Origin: a virus
Reading direction: 5' to 3' (one strand)
Virus record (IMG/VR): IMGVR_UViG_3300020056_002227
Span: 105,743-169,742 of that record
DNA: 64,000 bases
Made by a program: the position numbers and the translations under genes. The notes beneath the pieces were generated by a model. The model was given only the letters and a program-made list of their open reading frames with translations, searched no databases and had not been told where the DNA came from. Positions 56,839-63,858 of this stretch are shown in pieces. How positions within the stretch are numbered: position 1 is the stretch's first letter; each line of letters starts with the position of its first letter.

Positions 56839-57744
56839 ATGGCAGATGATCAAAGCAAGGTTGTTGCTGAAGAGGAAACTCTATCAGCCGCACCAGAAAC
56901 TGTTGAAGAGCAGGTTGAGTCTGTTGAGGAAGTCGCACAGGAAGAGGAAGTAACTACGGAAGTAGTTGAAGAGGTTGTGGAAGAGACAGAGGTTGTTACC
57001 GAAGTCGATCCTACAATTGCTTCTATCTTTGAAGGCGTCGACCTTTCAGATGAATTCAAAAACAAGGTATCAGTTGTTTTTGACGCCGCAGTCAATGAGC
57101 AGGTTACAGAGAAAGTTAAGGCAATCGAAACTGATCTGAACGAGAAACTCGAAGCAGAGCTTCAAGAATCTCTGACAGCAAAAGTAGACGAGATTGTTGA
57201 AAATCTTGACAAGTATCTTGACTATGTTGTTGAAGAGTGGATGTCGGAAAACGAAATTGCTATCGAGGCCGGTATTAAGGTTGAAATGGCAGAATCTCTA
57301 ATGACTGGTCTTAAGGATCTATTCGAAGAGCACAACATCGATGTAAATGATGAGACTGTTGATGTGGTAACAGGCTTGGAAGAGCAGGTTGCAGAAGCAG
57401 AAGCTAAGAGAAATGAACTCGTGAATGAGAACATTGCTTTGGCACAAGAAATTACCAATATGAAGGCTGAAAGAGTCTTTGAGGAAATTACTGAAGGTCT
57501 GACTGCTACTCAACGCGAAAGACTAGTTGTTCTTTCTGAGAAACTAGATCGAAGTGATCTGGAAGATTACTCTGCTAATCTCCAGACCATTAAAGAATCT
57601 TTCTTTACAGAAACAGCTGTGAAAAAGGATGAGGTGATTGAGGAAGAAATCATTACGGAAGAGGAAGTAATTAAGCGTCCTGTTTCTGATTATTCTTCGG
57701 TCAATGCTCTTGTAGAGGCACTCAACGCAAGAAAAAGCAACTAA
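56839..57744 (+). CDS. 22: Prohead core scaffold protein gp22, 301 aa
   Basis: I use ATG 56839 with AAAAGGAGA upstream; the frame is open back to 56800 without a better site. The first 60 residues are strongly acidic (VEEVAQEEEVTTEVVEEVVE). The rest is coiled-coil-like and rich in Glu, Lys and Val. T4 gp22 (269 aa) is the major scaffold around which the capsid assembles, later digested by gp21. Composition, size and order between 21 and 23 identify it. Confidence 0.88.
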   Translation: MADDQSKVVAEEETLSAAPETVEEQVESVEEVAQEEEVTTEVVEEVVEETEVVTEVDPTIASIFEGVDLSDEFKNKVSVVFDAAVNEQVTEKVKAIETDLNEKLEAELQESLTAKVDEIVENLDKYLDYVVEEWMSENEIAIEAGIKVEMAESLMTGLKDLFEEHNIDVNDETVDVVTGLEEQVAEAEAKRNELVNENIALAQEITNMKAERVFEEITEGLTATQRERLVVLSEKLDRSDLEDYSANLQTIKESFFTETAVKKDEVIEEEIITEEEVIKRPVSDYSSVNALVEALNARKSN

Positions 57745-57756
57745 GAAATTAGTTTT

Positions 57757-57764
57757 TATAAATA
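57757..57764 (+). promoter_or_regulatory. T4-type late promoter TATAAATA
   Basis: A perfect late box, 42 nt before the major capsid ATG, matching the need for very high gp23 output. Confidence 0.75.
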
Positions 57765-57806
57765 AACAGTAACACACTAATTTAAGTAACAAGGAGATAG
57801 AATAAT

Positions 57807-59141
57807 ATGTCACAGACAAACTATCAGAAGCTTGTGGAAAAGTGGGGGCCAATCCTAGAGCACGAATCTTTTTCACCTATTGCTGATCAACACAGAAAGT
57901 CGGTAACCGCGACTATCTTGGAGAACACAGAACGTGCGCTGCAAGAATCCGGTGATCTTTCTGCAAACATGAGCTCTCTTCTTTCTGAAGCAGCTCCTGT
58001 CAACGCTGCTGGCGCTGACGGTTTCACATCTGGTGCGACTGACGCTGGTCCGGTTGCTGGATACGATCCAGTCCTGATCTCTCTCGTGCGTCGTGCGATG
58101 CCCAACCTGATTGCATATGATATTTGTGGTGTCCAGCCTATGACTGGTCCTACAGGTCTCATCTTCGCAATGCGGTCTCGTAAGGGTACTCAATCTGGTG
58201 CAGAAACTGGTTACGGTGAAGCAGATACCACTCATTCTGGTGTAGGCACTCAAACTGGCACGATCCCTGTAGCAGATGCTGCTAATACTACTCTCTTTGA
58301 GACTGGTACTGGTATGGCAACAAACGTTGCTGAAGCTCTCGGTGATGGTGTTGGTGCAGACTTCGCAGAAATGGCCTTCTCTATTGAGAAAGTAACTGTT
58401 GCTGCTAAGACACGTGCACTGAAGGCTGAGTACACCACTGAACTGGCTCAAGACCTGAAAGCTGTTCACGGTCTGGATGCTGAAACAGAACTGGCTAACA
58501 TTCTCCAGTCTGAGATCTTGACTGAAATCAACCGTGAAGTTGTACGTACTATCTACACCACTGCTGAAGTTGGTGCTGGAAATACTGCTGCCTCTGGTGT
58601 TTTCGATCTCGACGTTGATGCTAACGGCCGTTGGTCTGTTGAGAAGTTCAAGGGTCTGATGTTCCAGGTTGAGCAAGAAGCTAACGCTATTGCTAAGGGA
58701 ACTCGTCGCGGTAAGGGTAACATTGTTATCTGTTCTTCTGATGTGGCTTCTGCTCTTCAGATGGCCGGTGTACTTGATCACACTCCTGCACTCAATGCCA
58801 ATGCTTTGGATGTTGATGATACTGGTAACACCTTCGCTGGTGTTCTGAACGGTCGCTTCCGTGTATACATCGATCCATATGCTGGTGGTAACTACATGGT
58901 TGTTGGTTACAAAGGTTCTTCTGCCTTTGATGCTGGTCTCTTCTACTGCCCATACGTACCTCTTCAGATGGTTCGTGCAGTTGGCGAGAACACTTTCCAG
59001 CCCAAGATCGGATTCAAGACTCGCTACGGCATGGTTGCAAACCCATTTGCTCAAGGCGATGCCTCTTCTCAAGGTCTTGGTGCTCTTACAGCCAACGTCA
59101 ACAAGTACTACAGAAAAGTACGAGTTACAAACTTGTTCTAA
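57807..59141 (+). CDS. 23: Major capsid protein gp23, 444 aa
   Basis: A short gp23 (T4 521), as in marine relatives. The sequence YDPVLISLVRRAMPNLIAYD, then CGVQPMTGPTGLIFAMRSRK and a C-terminal FKTRYGMVANPFAQG are the diagnostic gp23 blocks. The precursor segment ends at MSSLLSE (E61), a likely gp21 cleavage site, so the mature shell protein would start AAPVNAAG. It forms the capsid hexamers. AAGGAGAT lies upstream, with a strong late promoter before it and a terminator pair behind it. Confidence 0.97.
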   Translation: MSQTNYQKLVEKWGPILEHESFSPIADQHRKSVTATILENTERALQESGDLSANMSSLLSEAAPVNAAGADGFTSGATDAGPVAGYDPVLISLVRRAMPNLIAYDICGVQPMTGPTGLIFAMRSRKGTQSGAETGYGEADTTHSGVGTQTGTIPVADAANTTLFETGTGMATNVAEALGDGVGADFAEMAFSIEKVTVAAKTRALKAEYTTELAQDLKAVHGLDAETELANILQSEILTEINREVVRTIYTTAEVGAGNTAASGVFDLDVDANGRWSVEKFKGLMFQVEQEANAIAKGTRRGKGNIVICSSDVASALQMAGVLDHTPALNANALDVDDTGNTFAGVLNGRFRVYIDPYAGGNYMVVGYKGSSAFDAGLFYCPYVPLQMVRAVGENTFQPKIGFKTRYGMVANPFAQGDASSQGLGALTANVNKYYRKVRVTNLF

Positions 59142-59151
59142 TAACAAGAAG

Positions 59152-59163
59152 CCCTTTAAAGGG
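59152..59163. repeat. 12-bp palindrome CCCTTTAAAGGG
   Basis: A perfect self-complementary sequence starting 11 nt after the gp23 stop, upstream of the strong terminator. Probably part of the 3' end structure of the capsid mRNA. Confidence 0.5.
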
Positions 59164-59173
59164 ACTACTTCAA

Positions 59174-59200
59174 GGGAGATCTTCGGATCTCCCTTTTTTT
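59174..59200 (+). terminator. Rho-independent terminator after gp23
   Basis: An 8-bp perfect stem (GGGAGATC/GATCTCCC) closed by the very stable TTCG tetraloop and followed by seven T. This is a textbook intrinsic terminator, 33 nt after the gp23 stop, ending the head/tail transcript. Confidence 0.92.
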
Positions 59201-59280
59201 ATGAGCTGTATTTGAGTAAAGTGTCATATCATTGAAACTCAATCTTAACACAAACTTCATAAAACTTTTGTTCCTCAATG

Positions 59281-59288
59281 ATTAAATA
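59281..59288 (+). promoter_or_regulatory. Possible late-promoter variant ATTAAATA
   Basis: Six of eight matches to the late box with the TAAATA core intact, in the gap between the gp23 terminator and the TonB receptor gene (ATG 59363). If used, RNA would begin just before the terminator-like hairpin at 59309. Confidence 0.3.
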
Positions 59289-59308
59289 AAGATATGAAAA
59301 CAAAGAAC

Positions 59309-59340
59309 CCCCGGCCGCTAACGCGACGGGGATTTTTTTT
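59309..59340 (+). terminator. Terminator-like hairpin in the TonB-receptor leader
   Basis: CCCCG (59309-59313) pairs with CGGGG (59327-59331), with a further inner CGC/GCG pairing (59316-59318 with 59323-59325), and is followed by A and eight T. It ends 22 nt before the ATG at 59363. It is either a second terminator for readthrough from gp23 or an attenuator/5' structure in the receptor mRNA. Confidence 0.65.
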
Positions 59341-59362
59341 GGACAAAAAGAGGAAACAAAGT

Positions 59363-62152
59363 ATGAAATTGAAACAACTTTTTGCAATGACCTTGGTACT
59401 AATACCATTACTAGGTCTAGCAGAAGAAATCCACTATGATAGAAATCAACTCCCACAGCTAAACATTGCCATACTAGAACAAAGTGAATTTGCAGATCGT
59501 ATTGAGGTTACAACTGTACCTGTTGCAGAATTGAAGCCAGTACAGACTCAACGTGTAAAGGATCTGGTAAAACACGAAAAAAGATTAATCAAGGTTCAAC
59601 AAGATACCTATAGACCGCTAGTAATCGATCATGATTACTACATTATTGATGGCCACCATCGGTATGATGCACTTACCGAGATGGGTGTAGAAAAGGCCAG
59701 AGTTGTTATAGTACACGCAAATATTGCTGATGTGGTAGAAGCGTTTCCTCAATACCGAGATGATACACCTACATACGAACCCATGGAAGAAGTTCGAGTA
59801 GTAGGCTCTCGAGCAAATCTAATCAATGCCGTCGATAAGCAAATGATGGCAGATAACATTATCTCAGTTGTCGATTCAGATGCACTAGGTAATTTCCCCG
59901 ATGCAACTGCAGCAGATGCTGTTCGGCGACTCTCTGGTATCAATGTAGAGAATGATCAAGGTGAAGGTCGGTATATTACCATTCGTGGTTTATCCTCTGA
60001 CCTGAATGCAGTTTCTGTAAATGGTGCTTCTATGGTTGCACCAGAGAATGGCCGATCTGTTATCATGGATGGAATTCCAACTGAATTGCTTGACAGCATC
60101 ACAGTGGCAAAATCTTTGGTACCCGAAATGGATTCTGATAGTATTGGTGGCCGTGTAGAATTCAATACAAAGAGAGCAACCGAACTTGAAGATCGTTTAT
60201 TCAATGTAAAGCTTGCTACCAAATGGAGCGAGAAGGATGATAAGAAGATGCCTAATGCATCTGTCATCTATGGTGATTATATTACCGATAATCTTGCACA
60301 CATTGTAGGTCTCACTTATTCTTCTCGCAGAATCATCTCGCATAATAATGAGACTGGTTTTGGTTGGGAAGATGGTTTAATGAATGACGATTATGAAATG
60401 CGTTGGTATGATGTTGAGCGCGAGCGATATGGATTTAGTTATGATATTGCTTACGATGCAGGAACAACTTTATACTATGCAAACATTCTTCATAACCAAT
60501 ACGATGAGACAGAAACACGTTTTAAAAATGAATATGGTAAGATTAAGAACACCGGAGTAGTCTTTGATAATGCTGTAGAATCTTCTCGTGTTCGGCATGA
60601 CGTGGAGACAAAACAACGGTATGAAACTAGAACAATCAGTGCAGCCTCTCTTGGATTCGAGCATTTGGGTGCCGTTACGATTGATGGTCAACTGTCTTTC
60701 TCCAGAGCAGAAGAGGATGATTCTGATAACGCCGATGTTACCTTCCGTAATTACGACAAAGATTTCGGTGCTCTTTTCGATTGGAGCAATCCACGACTCC
60801 CCACAGTCACTCCATATGATCTCACTCTAAGAGATCCAGCTAATCTTGAATTTGATGCGTTCGAAACATGGTCGAATGTGAGTCAAGATGAAGAGGTTGC
60901 CGCACAGTTGAATTTCGAATTCGATACAGGCATTGGCATGATCAAGACTGGTGTGAAATATCGAGGTCGAGAAAAGGTCGTCGATGACTACATCATCGGC
61001 TACACTTGGGATCGTACCCTTGCAGATTTCGAATCAGAATCCCCTGATTGGATTTGGGATCAAACATTTGGTTCTCACCTTTCTGGATCTGATACATATG
61101 CACTACTTGATTCCGTCGGGCAAATGGAAGTCGATTTTGAAGATGATTTGAGCAGAGATTTTTCTACCAAAGAAAATATCATGGCTGCATATATTCAAGA
61201 CACGATTGACTTAGAAAATGCTGTTATCATTTTCGGTGTTCGGTACGAAGCCACTGATTTCAAATCTATTGCATATGATCAGAATGGTGATCTCGTATAT
61301 GCAGAAAATGATTACGATTTTGTTGCTCCAAACCTGACGGTTAAGTATTTTTTAAATGATAATATTCAGGTTCGTGGCGCATTGTGGCGTGGACTCTCTA
61401 GACCTGGTTTCAAAGAGACTGCTCCAAAAACATCTGTTGATGTAGACACCTCTGGTGATACTACTGGATCAGTTGGTAACCCAGATCTCTTACCATATGA
61501 AGCAGATAACTTTGATCTGTCTATCGAATATTATGGTGAAGGGATGACCTTTGCATCGATTGGTTTCTTCTATAAGAATATTGCTAATGCCATCTACCCA
61601 ACATATCAACTGAATGGTACATTTAATGGCATTATATTCAACGATGGAGTAGAGACATGGATTAATGCTGATGATTCTACTGTAAGAGGTCTCGAGGTCA
61701 ACCTACAGTACGGCTGGGAGAATGGACTCTACGTTGCTCTAAATGGTACGCTCACTGACAGTGAATCCGTGTTCTCGTTCGATAATGATCAGACATTCTC
61801 TACCCCTTTCCGTAAATTAGCTGACAAGGCTGCAAACTTGAGTTTGGGCTATGAGACAGATAAGATCGATATTCGACTTGCTGGGACATATAGAGATGAA
61901 TATCTTGATTGGCTTGCAGATGAAGATGGAGATATCACGAGTGTGAGTGATAATAACTCCAGATTTGTTGCACCTCATATGCAGATCGACTTGACTGCAA
62001 AATATATCGTGAATGAATCAATGACGCTTCGATTTGAAGCAATTAACATCAATGATCGCGATGAGTATTACTACTGGGGTAATGAGAATCAACTCTCTCA
62101 GTTCGATAACTACGGTGTATCATATGTCGTGGGGATTGACTTCAGACTCTAA
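59363..62152 (+). CDS. TonB-dependent outer-membrane receptor with ParB-like N-terminal domain, 929 aa
   Basis: ATG 59363 is chosen over 59294 because AAGAGGAA lies 8 nt upstream and it begins a clean signal peptide (MKLKQLFAMTLVLIPLLGLA, cut after A20). Residues about 47-117 resemble a ParB/sulfiredoxin-like domain: PLVIDHDYYIIDGHHRYDAL with the G-H-H-R turn at 97-100. A TonB-box-like EEVRVVGSR (142-150) and the plug domain follow, with FPDATAADAVRRLSGINVEN, YITIRGLSSDLNAVSVNG and IGGRVEFNTK (to about 272). This matches the large TonB receptor family typified by TIGR01782. Residues 275-929 alternate beta-strands as a 22-stranded barrel and end VVGIDFRL, so the usual final Phe is replaced by Leu. 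These receptors import iron chelates or oligosaccharides using TonB energy. The length is complete, without stops or frameshifts. It is highly unexpected after gp23 in a phage. Confidence 0.88.
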   Translation: MKLKQLFAMTLVLIPLLGLAEEIHYDRNQLPQLNIAILEQSEFADRIEVTTVPVAELKPVQTQRVKDLVKHEKRLIKVQQDTYRPLVIDHDYYIIDGHHRYDALTEMGVEKARVVIVHANIADVVEAFPQYRDDTPTYEPMEEVRVVGSRANLINAVDKQMMADNIISVVDSDALGNFPDATAADAVRRLSGINVENDQGEGRYITIRGLSSDLNAVSVNGASMVAPENGRSVIMDGIPTELLDSITVAKSLVPEMDSDSIGGRVEFNTKRATELEDRLFNVKLATKWSEKDDKKMPNASVIYGDYITDNLAHIVGLTYSSRRIISHNNETGFGWEDGLMNDDYEMRWYDVERERYGFSYDIAYDAGTTLYYANILHNQYDETETRFKNEYGKIKNTGVVFDNAVESSRVRHDVETKQRYETRTISAASLGFEHLGAVTIDGQLSFSRAEEDDSDNADVTFRNYDKDFGALFDWSNPRLPTVTPYDLTLRDPANLEFDAFETWSNVSQDEEVAAQLNFEFDTGIGMIKTGVKYRGREKVVDDYIIGYTWDRTLADFESESPDWIWDQTFGSHLSGSDTYALLDSVGQMEVDFEDDLSRDFSTKENIMAAYIQDTIDLENAVIIFGVRYEATDFKSIAYDQNGDLVYAENDYDFVAPNLTVKYFLNDNIQVRGALWRGLSRPGFKETAPKTSVDVDTSGDTTGSVGNPDLLPYEADNFDLSIEYYGEGMTFASIGFFYKNIANAIYPTYQLNGTFNGIIFNDGVETWINADDSTVRGLEVNLQYGWENGLYVALNGTLTDSESVFSFDNDQTFSTPFRKLADKAANLSLGYETDKIDIRLAGTYRDEYLDWLADEDGDITSVSDNNSRFVAPHMQIDLTAKYIVNESMTLRFEAININDRDEYYYWGNENQLSQFDNYGVSYVVGIDFRL

Positions 62153-63798
62153 AAAAGACAAATGTCGGCTGGGGCATTTGTCCAGATGCTCCAGACCGGC
62201 TCATCTTCCACATCAATATTACGAGAGAATTGAATTTGATGTTCTTTCTCACTTAATTGACTCATCAGCCATCTTGCTCTTAGGAGAGAATCTACTGAAT
62301 CCGTGGGTGGTGGCTGATTTTCTATTTCGTCTAAGCAGAAGCAACCACCATTAGTTCCAATGGAAACACTCTGTCCTGTTTCTGGTATTTCACAGGTAAC
62401 ACTTCTATCTGAAAATCTGCCTGTTGCTAAGTCAGCATATGACATAATCGTACCGTAACCACCGTATATACCTTCATATTCTGGATTATCGGCCTGAGCA
62501 TTATAACCTGGTATATTGTATCCATAAGAATATTCAAACAAGCCTGGTTCATTTGCATCTTCCCATTCGTGCTGTAAGCCTAATAAATGACCCGCCTCAT
62601 GTATGAATGTCTCATGAGCCCTTTCATAATATCTAGTATTTGCTGCCTCTTGAAACGTGCTATTGTGGAAGCATTGAGTGATACCTCTACTCTTATCTAT
62701 CCCTCTCGTAGCGTCCAAGTGAGCGACCCCACAAGCGACAGGGTCATTGTGTTTCTTCTTGAATAAAAACGCTAGGTCAGCATTAGCTTCACGTTGCCAT
62801 CTATCAATGTTCTGAAATTCATATTTACCATTGAAAAATGCCCGATATTGCCTATACAGGTCACCTTCAGCAACATCAACCATTACTATATCTGCTACTC
62901 GTAAAAGAACATATGTACCGCTTACCATAAACATATGATTTGCCTCGTAGAATTGCTTATCTACAAATTCTTCTACAGTCATACCATCACGTTCTTCTTC
63001 AGTCATATTCGTATCAAACACTACCAACATATCAATAATCGCGCGACCCGCGTGCTCTTCTACTGGCTGATATGGATACGATACATCGGTTTTTTGTTTA
63101 ATACCATCACAGGTCATATAATCATAGCGACCGTCACCAGTATCAGTTCGAACTGTCGGGCAGTCTGTTGGTTTTTCCATTTGAACAAAACAAGATGGAT
63201 CGAGGTGTACAGTACGTTCTGTATATGTGCCACCTTCTCCGTCTGCATAGTCTTGCAGTCTATCTTCTGGTAATAGATGATTGATGTTTTGCCAGTGGGG
63301 ATCGTATTCTTCTGGTGTCAATGATCCAGCACAATATGAGTCACCTAGTAGTGTACCTTCTTCGGGCGGTGGTTCCCAGCCACAATCTGCTGAATCAGTC
63401 TCTACCACCTCTGTATAAGAACCACCTTCGCCGTCAGCAAAATCCTGTACCTTATCAAAATCACCAAGATTTTGTATCGTATTGAGTAGGTCTAAAAATT
63501 GTTGTTCTGTACTGTTTGCACAGTAGGGATCGGAGAGGGGTGTACCAAACAGTGGTGGTTTTTCATACCCACAAGCTTCAGAATTTGGAGTTTCTTCAGT
63601 TGTTGATCCACCATTACCATCAGCAATGACTTGAATAAGAGTAGTACCGTCACACGATTCTTCTAAAACGGTTCCAGCATCGGGGTATGAGGGCGCGGGT
63701 GTTACAACAATTGGTTCGGTGGGTTCAGGTTCATTTGTACTGCCTCCACCACAAGCAGTAAGAAGGAAAATCAGTAGACTCAGGGTAATTTGTTTCAT
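62149..63798 (-). CDS. Lipoprotein zinc metalloprotease (metzincin), 549 aa
   Basis: Start at 63798 on the minus strand: GAGGT lies 5 nt upstream and the product begins MKQITLSLLIFLLTACGGGS, a lipoprotein signal with lipobox LTAC (C16). Residues about 42-204 hold three Cys-containing repeats around ADGxGGxxTE. From about 250 comes a protease domain (GRAIIDMLVVFDTNMTEEER) with the zinc site HEAGHLLGLQH at 400-410 (H400, H404, H410, catalytic E401) and Met-turn IMSYADL (M452). All metzincin residues are present. It should be exported and anchored by lipid, probably in the outer membrane. The substrate is unknown. It is convergent with the TonB receptor gene; the two 3' ends overlap by 4 nt. In-frame upstream ATGs at 63819 and 63840 are less well placed. 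Confidence 0.85.
   Translation of the reverse strand: MKQITLSLLIFLLTACGGGSTNEPEPTEPIVVTPAPSYPDAGTVLEESCDGTTLIQVIADGNGGSTTEETPNSEACGYEKPPLFGTPLSDPYCANSTEQQFLDLLNTIQNLGDFDKVQDFADGEGGSYTEVVETDSADCGWEPPPEEGTLLGDSYCAGSLTPEEYDPHWQNINHLLPEDRLQDYADGEGGTYTERTVHLDPSCFVQMEKPTDCPTVRTDTGDGRYDYMTCDGIKQKTDVSYPYQPVEEHAGRAIIDMLVVFDTNMTEEERDGMTVEEFVDKQFYEANHMFMVSGTYVLLRVADIVMVDVAEGDLYRQYRAFFNGKYEFQNIDRWQREANADLAFLFKKKHNDPVACGVAHLDATRGIDKSRGITQCFHNSTFQEAANTRYYERAHETFIHEAGHLLGLQHEWEDANEPGLFEYSYGYNIPGYNAQADNPEYEGIYGGYGTIMSYADLATGRFSDRSVTCEIPETGQSVSIGTNGGCFCLDEIENQPPPTDSVDSLLRARWLMSQLSEKEHQIQFSRNIDVEDEPVWSIWTNAPADICLF
62151..62182 (-). terminator. Rho-independent terminator for the metalloprotease gene, inside its 3' end
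   Basis: On the minus strand an 8-bp stem (GACAAATG/CATTTGTC, 62157-62164 with 62175-62182, 10-nt loop) is followed by six T (62151-62156). It lies within the last codons of the protease and just beyond the receptor stop. On the plus strand no T-run follows, so it serves mainly the minus-strand gene. Confidence 0.75.
63187..63675 (-). repeat. Three Cys-containing ADGxGGxxTE repeats in the metalloprotease
   Basis: Residues about 42-82, 85-146 and 148-204 each run GT-x-L, a Cys, then ADGxGGxxTE and a second Cys. I recall similar GTLL...C...YADGxGGxY(T) repeats in phage tail proteins, which would make this a phage-style surface module fused to a protease. Confidence 0.7.
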
Positions 63799-63858
63799 AT
63801 GTACCTCATGTTTAAACATATCAGTACATGATACCACCATGAATCTACTGAATTTCTT

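Noticed and set aside
57873-59147. 424-codon minus-strand open frame antisense to gp23
   Set aside because: It mirrors the codon structure of gp23, has Cys/Ser/Thr-rich non-protein-like composition and no ribosome-binding site or promoter; it is a shadow of the real gene.
59212-59298. Sigma70-type promoter for the TonB receptor (TTGAAA 59232 or TTGTTC 59268)
   Set aside because: The matching -10 boxes (CATAAA, TATGAA) are poor and spacings are 19-20 nt; not convincing.
59294-59362. ATG 59294 as the start of the TonB receptor
   Set aside because: It would put basic residues ahead of the signal peptide and translate through the terminator-like hairpin. ATG 59363 has a good ribosome-binding site and starts a canonical signal peptide.
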